A stretch of 18,735 nt of DNA from Pyrinomonadaceae bacterium (GTDB lineage Bacteria > Acidobacteriota > Blastocatellia > Pyrinomonadales > Pyrinomonadaceae), in assembly GCA_013695245.1 (NCBI GenBank), contig JACDAW010000443.1, positions 1 through 18,735 of the forward strand, in the 5' to 3' direction. This document shows positions 6,879 through 13,379 of the stretch, piece by piece. The notes under the pieces were generated by a model, which was not told where the DNA came from, did no database searches, and worked only from the letters and a program-made list of their open reading frames with translations. Both the position numbers and the translations under genes were made by a program. Numbering within the stretch: position 1 is the stretch's first letter; every line of letters begins with the position of its first letter.

Positions 6879-7628
6879 TTAACATGGCATAACTCCGGCG
6901 CGCAGATGCAGCGGCCACCGGACGAGTTTCTTTTCTTCCGGTGTGCCCCACAAAGTAGCAATTTCACCGGAGAGATTCTCAACCGGATCAAACCCTCGCG
7001 CTGCGATGAATCTCTTTGTCGCAGACCAAGTGCGCAGGTAGCCTAACAACTCGGACAGCGACCATTGCGCCTCCATCGCAAAATGCGGCGTTTCAAATTC
7101 GCTGAAAGGGAAATCAATCGTGCGGTAGTTATCTTCGATCAAACCACGCTCCGTTGGCCAGTAGGCGCCAACTGTTTTAGCGTAGTAATGATTAACGACT
7201 GCGTCTATCTCAGGCGATACATTCAACAAGTTATACATCCAGACGGCGACGACGCCCGATGGTTTCAACACACGCTTCGCTTCACCGTAAAAGATTTCGA
7301 GATCAAACCAGTGCAGAGCTTGCGCGACCGTGATGAGATCAACGCTATGAGAACTTATTCCGCTTCCTTCGGCCGTCGCTACTTTGTAAATTATATTTTC
7401 GCGCTTAACAGCATTTTCAATTTGCGACTTGCTCGCGTCAGTAGCAATCACACACGCGAAGAAAGCGGAAAGTGACAGCGCCGCCTGCCCGTTGCCCGTC
7501 GCGCAATCCCAAGCCGTCGTGCGTTCACGGCACAGGGAAACGAGATACTCAAACAACGCTTCCGGATAGCGCGGGCGATACTTTGCGTAGTGGGTTGAAT
7601 GAGTTGAGAAGTAGTCTTTAAACTTCAT
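6879..7628 (-). CDS. SAM-dependent class I methyltransferase
   Basis: A 249-residue methyltransferase of the Methyltransf_11 type. The N-terminus FKDYFSTHSTHYAKYRPRYPEAL is the lead-in of a widespread small-molecule methyltransferase subgroup. Motif I, DCATGNGQAA (41-50), binds SAM, IATDAS (61-66) gives the acidic ribose-binding residue D64, and VDLITVAQALHWFD is the motif IV region. The rest is the usual cap with a WSLSELLGYLRTWSA segment. The substrate cannot be told; relatives annotated as trans-aconitate or generic methyltransferases are the nearest guess. I chose the ATG at 7628 because homology starts there. The frame extends to an ATG at 7700, which would overlap the end of dus by 31 nt and add 24 non-conserved residues. 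Neither start has a strong ribosome-binding site. It sits between dus and the GT-C gene in one likely operon. Confidence 0.88.
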   Translation of the reverse strand: MKFKDYFSTHSTHYAKYRPRYPEALFEYLVSLCRERTTAWDCATGNGQAALSLSAFFACVIATDASKSQIENAVKRENIIYKVATAEGSGISSHSVDLITVAQALHWFDLEIFYGEAKRVLKPSGVVAVWMYNLLNVSPEIDAVVNHYYAKTVGAYWPTERGLIEDNYRTIDFPFSEFETPHFAMEAQWSLSELLGYLRTWSATKRFIAARGFDPVENLSGEIATLWGTPEEKKLVRWPLHLRAGVMPC

Positions 7629-7669
7629 TCTTGACTCGCAGCTTGAACGGGTTACAAGAACTTGCGATC

Positions 7670-8845
7670 TCACTCTACGCCGATTGTCGCCGCTTCGCAT
7701 GAATCGAGCGCGGGCGCGTTTTGTTCTTCGTCCGCGCTCCCCTCTTCGCCGAGATACGGACGCCCCGATGCGATTGACTCGAAATAATCTTCGACGTGCG
7801 CGAGCAAATCATCAATCGTCTGCGAATGATAAAGCGCGGTGCGAAAACGCGAGCCGCCTTGCAAGCCTTTTGTGAAATGCCCGGCGAGTTGTTTCATGCG
7901 CCCCAACGCGGCCTTTTCCGGCATGTCTTCGCGTAGCAGATCGAGATATTCGAGAAGCACGTTGCGTTTGTCTTCCGTCGTCGGTTGAAAGATTTCGCGC
8001 TCGTTAATTGCGTCTTCGATTTGACGGAAAATCCAAGGGTTCTGCATCGCGCCGCGACCGATCAAGATGCCGTCGCAATTCGTCTCGCGCCAACGCGCAA
8101 ACGCATCTTCAATCGTGATCACATCGCCGCTACCGGAAACAGGCACGCGCACCGCTTCCTTCACCTGCCGCACCAAATCCCAACGGGCACGCCCGCGATA
8201 ACCCTGCTCCTTCGTGCGACCGTGCAGCGCGATGTGTTCAACGCCGCAAGCTTCGGCAAGCTGCGCCGTTTCGACCGCGTTAATATGATTGTCGTAATAT
8301 CCGGCGCGAATCTTGATCGTCAAAGGAATCGAGATCGCGCGCCGCACTTCGCGTAAGATTTTTTCAAGGCGATCAAATTCGCGTAGCAGTCCCGAACCGC
8401 CACCGTTTTTGACGACTTTCGGCGCGGGGCAACCGCAGTTAATGTCTAAGATGTCTGCGCCAACTTCCTCAGCCATCTCCGCCGCCATGCGCATTCGCTC
8501 CGCTTGCCCGCCAAAAATTTGCACGGCAAACGGTCGCTCGTAATCGTAGAAGCGCATCTGCCGTTTCGATTTTGGATTGTTGCGCGTAAGTCCTTCGACG
8601 GAGATAAACTCCGAGACGCTCAAACCGATGCCGCCGCGACGCTTGAGCAGAGCGCGAAACGCCACGTCCGTCACGCCCGCCATCGGTGAGAGAACGAGCG
8701 GTGGATCGATCACAACGTCACGAATCTTAAACGGTTTTACTTGCGGCGGTGAGGAAAGGGTCGCGCAGGTCGCGCTTATTTTCTCACCCGTCGTTTCTTG
8801 AATTGTTTGCGACTCGACTTCGTATGCTGACATAATCGTTTGCAT
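7670..8845 (-). CDS. dus: tRNA-dihydrouridine synthase (DusB-like)
   Basis: A 391-residue flavoenzyme that reduces uridine to dihydrouridine in the D-loop of tRNA, using FMN and NADPH. The TIM barrel begins at PLVLSPMAGVTDVAFR (49-64). The catalytic cysteine is C139 in DINCGCPAPKVVKNGGG, with the adjacent lysine/asparagine tract typical of the family. Further signatures are TIKIRAG (176-182), HGRT (208-211), and the FMN phosphate-binding GSGDV and IGRGAMQNPWIF (262-273). The C-terminal helical domain is present (about 290-360). The first 45 residues and the last 30 (acidic, EEGSADEEQ) are additions outside the core. The start at 8845 is followed in frame by a second ATG (M5). AGGGGA lies immediately upstream of the first, an unusually tight spacing. 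It is the first gene of the leftward operon and has its own extended -10 promoter. Confidence 0.95.
   Translation of the reverse strand: MQTIMSAYEVESQTIQETTGEKISATCATLSSPPQVKPFKIRDVVIDPPLVLSPMAGVTDVAFRALLKRRGGIGLSVSEFISVEGLTRNNPKSKRQMRFYDYERPFAVQIFGGQAERMRMAAEMAEEVGADILDINCGCPAPKVVKNGGGSGLLREFDRLEKILREVRRAISIPLTIKIRAGYYDNHINAVETAQLAEACGVEHIALHGRTKEQGYRGRARWDLVRQVKEAVRVPVSGSGDVITIEDAFARWRETNCDGILIGRGAMQNPWIFRQIEDAINEREIFQPTTEDKRNVLLEYLDLLREDMPEKAALGRMKQLAGHFTKGLQGGSRFRTALYHSQTIDDLLAHVEDYFESIASGRPYLGEEGSADEEQNAPALDSCEAATIGVE
8807..8836 (+). promoter_or_regulatory. Promoter for the TPR-like/membrane gene pair
   Basis: On the plus strand TTGCGA (8807-8812), an 18-nt spacer, and CATAAT (8831-8836). 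It lies inside the first codons of the divergent dus gene and would start transcription near 8843, giving a leader of about 37 nt before the ATG at 8880. Confidence 0.45.
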
Positions 8846-8869
8846 CTTCCCCTAGGCTTCGAGCATCGG

Positions 8870-8878
8870 ATTATAGCA
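8870..8878 (-). promoter_or_regulatory. dus: Extended -10 promoter of the dus operon
   Basis: On the minus strand the sequence TGCTATAAT (8878-8870) is a perfect extended -10 element. No strong -35 box is needed or seen. Transcription would start near 8863, 18 nt before the dus start codon. The element reaches to within 2 bp of the ATG of the divergent gene. Confidence 0.6.
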
Positions 8879-8879
8879 A

Positions 8880-9383
8880 ATGCGCCGCGTAAAGATTATT
8901 CAAACCATCGGCATCGTGTGGACGCTTCTCTTCGCGGCGTTCATCATCTGGCTTTACGCAGTTGCGCCGCAGAGTGTAAGCGAAGTCGCTACGGGCGCGA
9001 GCGTCGCGGCCGGAACTTATCAGGTTGACGAGGCGAGATTCAACGAAGCGTTAGCGCTTTTCCGTCGTGAACAGTACGCGGCGGCGCGCGACGAATGGAT
9101 GCGCGCCGACCCTGCGCAACGCGATGCGCACACGCAATTCTACATCGCTTACGCTTTCTACCGTCAGGGTTGGGGGCGCGTCTATAATGACGACGCGCTT
9201 TTCCGGCAAGGACTCGAAGCCGCAAATCGCGCCGTCTCGCTTTCGCCTGAACGGACGTTGACGGTTGATGATTCCGATCTTCAGATACACACTGCCGCCG
9301 AATTAAAAGCCGAACTCGAACAAGGCTTGGAGCGCAGTTTGGGCGACTTTAATCCGTTGCGGGTTTTACGCGAAAGAAAATGA
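8880..9383 (+). CDS. Membrane-anchored TPR-like protein, unrecognised
   Basis: A 167-residue protein of unknown family. Residues 6-28 form one transmembrane segment with positive residues (MRRVK) before it, so the rest is most likely outside the cytoplasm. From about 50 onwards it is helical with a TPR-like rhythm: ARFNEALALFRREQYAAARDEW (52-73), then AHTQFYIAYAFYRQG (83-97) and ALFRQGLEAANRAVSLSP (106-123), the last ending in the usual Pro. A polar helix (141-154) and a basic tail RVLRERK follow. TPR segments normally bind other proteins, so a scaffolding role in the envelope is plausible but unproven. The start at 8880 lacks a strong ribosome-binding site. Its TGA overlaps the ATG of the next gene (ATGA), so the two are translationally coupled and probably work together. 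Confidence 0.75.
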   Translation: MRRVKIIQTIGIVWTLLFAAFIIWLYAVAPQSVSEVATGASVAAGTYQVDEARFNEALALFRREQYAAARDEWMRADPAQRDAHTQFYIAYAFYRQGWGRVYNDDALFRQGLEAANRAVSLSPERTLTVDDSDLQIHTAAELKAELEQGLERSLGDFNPLRVLRERK

Positions 9384-10246
9384 AGCAAGTATTAACCGAA
9401 GCGTTGGTGCGCTTTCTTCTTACGCCGACCGTGTTTCTGCTCGTCGCGGCTTTAGGCGGATTGCGCATCAACGCACAAACGGGCGCATTCATATTTATCG
9501 CGCCGCCACTCATCACGCTCATTCTGTCCGTTCTCCTGTTGCTCCTGCTCGCGCGCGGAAAGTTAATTGAGATCGGAAGTTGGCTTTCAAACAAAAACTC
9601 ACTTCTTGAAAACATCGCGCACGCACTTGTTCTTCTCACGCTCTTCTTCGCTTCTGCGCAAGCCTTCAACTCGGTGCTTCCTGAGCGCGGACTTCTTCAC
9701 TGGATGTTTTCGTTCTTTTTTCTCTGGACACTGTGGAACAATCAGTGGTCGCCATTCACTTCTAAACAGCTTCTGCGCAGCCTCGTTGTGCTCTTCGCAA
9801 CCGCGTTCTGTATCAAACATCTTCTTCTCGCAAATCTTTACGCGCCCGACGCCGGATGGCTGCAAAGAATCGCGGGCGTGCTGCTTGAAGGCGTTTCACT
9901 AGGCACGCTCGGCATCGAACATTTCGCCGCTTCGACCGGCTACATCTCTTTTTTTACCGTCGCCCTCTACACGCTCGGATTGCTTTTGCTTCCCTCCGCG
10001 CCGGATAGTTTTAATTCTAGCGACGCAACTGTTGACGTGCAGCAGACAGGAGATGTTATTGATCTCTACCGCCGCCTTCCGAATGACGAACAAACTCTTT
10101 TACGTGAACTGATACTGAAAGATCAAAAACCGCAACTACAAAGTGCGGCGTTCGTTGATCACGCATCGAATGACCTGACAGAAGAAAACGAAGCTGACAC
10201 AAGCGACGGCGAGATATTGACAATCGTGCGCGAAAGAAAGGAATAA
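9380..10246 (+). CDS. Seven-helix integral membrane protein, unrecognised
   Basis: A 288-residue polytopic protein with about seven hydrophobic helices (approximately 12-28, 36-58, 79-97, 105-120, 131-153, 164-178 and 187-205). A soluble tail of about 80 residues (206-288) is acidic and Gln/Asp-rich. The tail contains a helical stretch, IDLYRRLPNDEQTLLRELILKD. There is no motif I can link to a transporter or enzyme family. The start overlaps the stop of the TPR-like gene by 4 nt and no separate ribosome-binding site is evident, so translation likely depends on the upstream gene. The first helices (FLLVAALGGLRI, ITLILSVLLLLLL) are unusually rich in Leu. Both proteins of the pair end in the residues RERK, perhaps by chance. 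Function unknown; it most likely works with its partner in the inner membrane. Confidence 0.78.
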   Translation: MKQVLTEALVRFLLTPTVFLLVAALGGLRINAQTGAFIFIAPPLITLILSVLLLLLLARGKLIEIGSWLSNKNSLLENIAHALVLLTLFFASAQAFNSVLPERGLLHWMFSFFFLWTLWNNQWSPFTSKQLLRSLVVLFATAFCIKHLLLANLYAPDAGWLQRIAGVLLEGVSLGTLGIEHFAASTGYISFFTVALYTLGLLLLPSAPDSFNSSDATVDVQQTGDVIDLYRRLPNDEQTLLRELILKDQKPQLQSAAFVDHASNDLTEENEADTSDGEILTIVRERKE

Positions 10247-10251
10247 ACGCG

Positions 10252-10314
10252 AAGTAGCCGTTATTAGTTAAATCTAAAACCGTTAAGTTCAGATTTAACT
10301 AAGGACAGCTACTT
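10252..10314. terminator. Large bidirectional hairpin between convergent genes
   Basis: Two nested perfect inverted repeats: an outer AAGTAGC/GCTACTT (10252-10258 with 10308-10314) and an inner 12-bp TTAGTTAAATCT/AGATTTAACTAA (10264-10275 with 10291-10302). There are 5-nt gaps on each side between them and a 15-nt loop. It begins just after the stop of the plus-strand membrane gene and is followed by AATTTT. About 60 bp separate it from the stop of the minus-strand mreB-like gene. It probably ends transcription, perhaps in both directions, though the A/T-rich inner stem is atypical. Confidence 0.6.
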
Positions 10315-10372
10315 AATTTTCAGTTTAATAAGCGTTTCGTAGTGTGTTGGAAAACGAAGCAGCAGTTTTTCC

Positions 10373-11452
10373 CTACCAGTTAACTACCAACTCTTCCGAA
10401 GCCTGCCACGCTGGAGCATCCTGACGAAGCGCGACGCGCTGCAACCATTCAGAGTGCGCCAGCAAACGCCCTGCGCCTGTTGCGACCGCCATTAGAGGTT
10501 CGTCGGCCACCGTGACGTGTAAGCGCAGTTCCGATTGCAAGCGTTCGGCAAGTCCGGTGAGCAACGCGCCGCCGCCGCTGAGAAGAATGCCTGTGCGATA
10601 AATATCCGCCGTCACGTCCGGTTGCGATTCCTCGATGGCACGGCGCACGGACGCGATGATCTCTGTAATCACCGGCTCAAGCGCTTCGCGCACTTCGTCC
10701 GACGAAAGCATCACGACCTTCGCCATGCCATCCTTTAATCCCTTGCCGATAACTTCTAACTTGGGCGCTTCGCCGGTCGGCTCCCCCGATTGAGGCGCGG
10801 ACGTTCCAAGTTCTTTCTTCACTTCTTCGGCCGTGCGCTCGCCGATCTGCATCTCGTACTTGCTACGCACGAAACTCTGGATCGCCTCGTCCATTTTGTT
10901 GCCCGCCGCCGTGACGCTCGTCGAAGAGACGACCGCGTTAGAGGCGACCACCGCCACATTCGTTGTGCCGCCGCCGATGTCAACAACGAGGTGCGCCTTT
11001 TCGTTTTCAAACGAAAGACCCGCGCCGAGCGCGGCCGCTAATCCTTCGTCAACAAGGTCAACGCGCGCCGCCTTCGCATCACGCGCTGCATCGCGCACCG
11101 AACGCTGCTCAAGCGTCGTGCTTGCGCCGGGCACGCCGACCACAAGGCGGCTGCGTCTGTTGCGGTCGCCATGCGCGCGGCGGATGAATGCGGCGAGCAT
11201 CTTCTCGGCCGCCTCGAAGTTATCAATCGTGCCGTTGCGGACAGGGCGAAAAACTTCCGTGTCGTGCGGTTCACGCCCGATCAGCTTGTAGGCTTCGCCA
11301 CCTACGGCAAGCACTTCTCCGGTGAATTTGTTGATTGCAACTGCTGAGGGTTCGTTTAAAACGATGCCTGCGCCCGGTGCGAAAATAACGGTATTGACGG
11401 TTCCAAGATCGACCGCCAGATCATCCGAAAAGAAATTGCTGATAATGCTCAT
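10373..11452 (-). CDS. mreB: MreB-like actin-family protein (divergent paralogue)
   Basis: A 359-residue actin-like ATPase of the MreB family, which forms membrane-bound filaments guiding wall synthesis and cell shape. Seen directly: an amphipathic N-terminus (MSIISNFF) suited to membrane contact; the phosphate-1 loop DLGTVNT (15-21) and GIVLNEPSAVAI; the phosphate-2 loop VVDIGGGTTN (156-165); the helix EGLAAALGAG (136-145); and the adenosine loop LLSGGGALLTG (290-300). The usual MreB signature E-P-M-A-A-A-I-G-A-G is altered to E-G-L-A-A-A-L-G-A-G, keeping the catalytic-position Glu (E136). A 25-residue C-terminal tail is extra. The ATG at 11452 has a GGAGA site close upstream. mreC, mreD and rodA are not next to it, so it is probably a second, specialised MreB and not the main one. 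Confidence 0.9.
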   Translation of the reverse strand: MSIISNFFSDDLAVDLGTVNTVIFAPGAGIVLNEPSAVAINKFTGEVLAVGGEAYKLIGREPHDTEVFRPVRNGTIDNFEAAEKMLAAFIRRAHGDRNRRSRLVVGVPGASTTLEQRSVRDAARDAKAARVDLVDEGLAAALGAGLSFENEKAHLVVDIGGGTTNVAVVASNAVVSSTSVTAAGNKMDEAIQSFVRSKYEMQIGERTAEEVKKELGTSAPQSGEPTGEAPKLEVIGKGLKDGMAKVVMLSSDEVREALEPVITEIIASVRRAIEESQPDVTADIYRTGILLSGGGALLTGLAERLQSELRLHVTVADEPLMAVATGAGRLLAHSEWLQRVALRQDAPAWQASEELVVNW

Positions 11453-11513
11453 AAATCTCCGGTCTGTTCGTGATCAGATGGTGTGAAGCCGCCGCACGCA
11501 GTTTTCGCAGAGC

Positions 11514-11522
11514 ATTTTAGCA
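11514..11522 (-). promoter_or_regulatory. mreB: Extended -10 promoter for the mreB-like gene
   Basis: On the minus strand TGCTAAAAT (11522-11514) is a close match to an extended -10 element, like the one ahead of dus. The expected start near 11507 would give a leader of about 55 nt. No good -35 box accompanies it. Confidence 0.42.
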
Positions 11523-11557
11523 AGTCGTGTACCATTAAAAACTCAACTATTTTTCAG

Positions 11558-11584
11558 CGTTTGTGTCTGTTTATAGAACAAACG
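11558..11584. repeat. 7-bp inverted repeat upstream of the mreB-like gene
   Basis: CGTTTGT (11558-11564) and ACAAACG (11578-11584) are exact reverse complements with a 13-nt loop. There is no T-run on either side, so it does not look like a terminator. It lies about 40 nt upstream of the putative promoter and could bind a regulator. Apart from this and the promoter I see nothing in 11453-11655. Confidence 0.35.
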
Positions 11585-11655
11585 GGCGCAGCCAACCACC
11601 GCGCAGACGTACTGTAATCGCTACGGCTAGAAAGGTATTTCATGATTATGTGCTT

Positions 11656-11934
11656 TTAAATTACAGATTCGTCGGCTGTTTCGACTGAGCGTAGGATTTC
11701 GTAAAGCGTGGATGCTTCTTGGCGCGAAGTTTGGCGCAGAGTGGGAACTTTCAAGATACGCACAGCGAGCACACGTTCGCCGCGCTGCAATGCGATTTCA
11801 TCTCCAATTTGCACCGAACGCGCCGAACGCGCCACCGCGCCGTTGACTTTCACGCGCCCCGCATCGCACATCGCTTGCGCCACAGTCCGACGCAACACAA
11901 GCCGACTAGCTTTCAAGAAAAGATCAAGACGCAT
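11656..11934 (-). CDS. rqcP: S4-domain RNA-binding protein (RqcP/Hsp15-like)
   Basis: A 92-residue protein that is almost entirely one S4 domain (1-60). MRLDLFLKASRLVLRRTVAQAMCDAGRVKVNG is the family opening, with the RNA-contacting basic helix and the V-K-V-N-G strand; GDEIALQ follows at 43-49. Family members bind stalled large ribosomal subunits; RqcP assists alanine tailing in the bacterial ribosome-quality-control pathway, and E. coli Hsp15 recycles 50S subunits with nascent chains. Which of the two roles applies cannot be settled here. The C-terminal 30 residues are variable. The ATG fits the family start exactly but has no ribosome-binding site. Just upstream is the inverted heptamer repeat at 11948-12000, after the SurA-like gene in the same direction. 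Confidence 0.88.
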   Translation of the reverse strand: MRLDLFLKASRLVLRRTVAQAMCDAGRVKVNGAVARSARSVQIGDEIALQRGERVLAVRILKVPTLRQTSRQEASTLYEILRSVETADESVI

Positions 11935-11947
11935 GAAGAAAGTAATC

Positions 11948-12000
11948 AGTGAGCGGTGAAAGCTCAGTTCGTTTTTACTGCTTACTGCTAACCGCTCACT
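11948..12000. repeat. Inverted heptanucleotide repeat / hairpin between surA-like and rqcP
   Basis: AGTGAGCGGT (11948-11957) and ACCGCTCACT (11991-12000) form a perfect 10-bp stem with a 33-nt loop. The right side is built from 7-nt units on the plus strand: TTTTTAC, TGCTTAC, TGCTAAC, CGCTCAC (11972-11999). The left arm holds two units in the opposite orientation (GTGAGCG, GTGAAAG; 11949-11962). It starts 6 nt after the stop of the surA-like gene, so it could help end or stabilise that mRNA. Confidence 0.55.
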
Positions 12001-12006
12001 TTTGAT

Positions 12007-13164
12007 TTACGGCCGTCTGCTGTTCGTATTTGTTGTCTGTTGTGTCGTGCTGCCAGCAGCGGGCGTGCTCGCCGGTTGCGCCGTTGATGAAGATGAATTG
12101 CCGCCCGGCGCTCCTTGAGCATCGCGGTTCAAAATAGGCTCGACGCTAGCGCGATACCCTTCCGCAATTTTCACGTAAGAGTCGCCCCGCAGACGACGCA
12201 TGTAAGCGGCGCGTTCCTTACCGATCCGCTCGTTGGTGAGCGCTTCACGAATCTTGTTTTCGTCGAAAGCGGATTCACCGGCAGCCGTGCGCTCGTCTAA
12301 GCGCAAAATCGTAAAACCGTCTTCGCTACGGATCGGATCACTGATGCCGCCGACTTTCAAGTTTTTCAACGCCGCCGCCACTTCCGGCCGCGTCACGTCC
12401 GACATCTGAATCGCGCCGATCTTACCCTTATTCGCGCGCGTTTGCTCACGCTCCGAATTAGTGGCAACCAGCTTTGTGAAGTCCGCTCCGGGCTGTCTCG
12501 CTTGTTGCACGATTTGCGCGGCGCGGGCGCGTACTTCGTCTTCCGTCTTGCCCGACGTGCTTAAGAAGATTTCCGAGAGCGTTAAGGTTTCAGGACGACG
12601 AAATTGATCACGGTGCTGTTCGTAATAAGTTTTGATTTCCTGCTGAGTAAGTCCGTAGTAAACCTTCGCGTCAACCTCACGATAAAGCACCATTGACTGC
12701 ATGATGCCGACGCGCGCCTGTTGCCGAAATACGACCGGATCAACTCCGCTCTGGCGCATCGCCTCGTCCAAAGCTTCGAGCGTCTTTACGTTCTGTTGTT
12801 TGGCGAGTTCGAGCAGGCGACGGTTGACTTCCGCCTCAACCTCTTCTGTTAGCCCCATCTCTTTGCCGCGCTGCAAAATCAGTTGCTCGGTGATGAGTCC
12901 CGCGATCAGCTCCGGCTGGCGCTTTGCCACTTCCGCCGTCGCTTCTTCATCCGACATGCCGCGCTGCTTCAAGGTTTCCACCGCCTCGCGCATCTCGCGC
13001 TTCAACATCGAAAGCGTCACCACGTCGGCATTCACCTGCGCGATCACTTCGTCAACCACCGTCGGCGCAGCTTCTTCTTGCGCTTTGACCAACGGTGCGC
13101 TTAAAAACAGCAATAGGGCGACGGGGAGAATCGCCAATCGGCCAATTAAAAATTTTGAGTTCAC
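12007..13164 (-). CDS. SurA/PpiC-type periplasmic peptidyl-prolyl isomerase
   Basis: A 385-residue exported chaperone. Residues 1-28 form a signal peptide (basic start, hydrophobic LAILPVALLLFLSAPL, cleavage after VKA). The SurA-type N-terminal chaperone region follows (about 34-185): VVDEVIAQVNADVVTLSML, then the helix-rich segment LITEQLILQRGKEMGL and the return helix. A single parvulin (PPIC) domain spans about 190-292, with ETLTLSEIFLST, the ANKGKIGAI stretch and the closing GGISDPIRSEDGFTILRL. E. coli SurA has two parvulin domains; this has one, like PrsA/PpiD-type proteins. The last 35 residues are Ser/Thr/Gln-rich and disordered. Proteins of this kind help outer-membrane proteins fold. 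The GTG start at 13164 has an AAGGAG site 6-7 nt upstream. It follows mfd in the same direction. Confidence 0.92.
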   Translation of the reverse strand: MNSKFLIGRLAILPVALLLFLSAPLVKAQEEAAPTVVDEVIAQVNADVVTLSMLKREMREAVETLKQRGMSDEEATAEVAKRQPELIAGLITEQLILQRGKEMGLTEEVEAEVNRRLLELAKQQNVKTLEALDEAMRQSGVDPVVFRQQARVGIMQSMVLYREVDAKVYYGLTQQEIKTYYEQHRDQFRRPETLTLSEIFLSTSGKTEDEVRARAAQIVQQARQPGADFTKLVATNSEREQTRANKGKIGAIQMSDVTRPEVAAALKNLKVGGISDPIRSEDGFTILRLDERTAAGESAFDENKIREALTNERIGKERAAYMRRLRGDSYVKIAEGYRASVEPILNRDAQGAPGGNSSSSTAQPASTPAAGSTTQQTTNTNSRRP

Positions 13165-13379
13165 AATCTACTCCTTATAAAACTTGTGGGGAATCGTCAA
13201 CAGAAAATTGATCCCGCCTCAGCGATGATCAAACATCAGAAGGCGCTTCGCTTTTGCAAGAATCGAAAAACTTCAATCGTGTTTCGGTCGGGAACAAAGG
13301 TCGGGTGGCAAACAAAAATCGCGCGTAAACTCGTTTGCTTTCAGCATCAAGATTACGGTTCCAAATTTGAAACGACAGT
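13165..13379. other. Spacer between mfd and the surA-like gene
   Basis: About 215 bp with no supported gene. On the minus strand there is a weak TTGATC/GATCAA hairpin followed by TTTT (on the surA side) and a GCAAAC/GTTTGC repeat. Neither is a convincing terminator of mfd, and no clear promoter for the surA-like gene was found. Read-through from mfd is therefore possible. Confidence 0.45.

Noticed and set aside
7065..7475. 136-codon plus-strand frame
   Set aside because: Antisense to the methyltransferase gene, with no domain and no start signal.
9371..10245. Both proteins of the unknown pair end in RERK, with a shared GCGAAAGAAA stretch
   Set aside because: Too short to show common origin or a targeting signal; could be chance.
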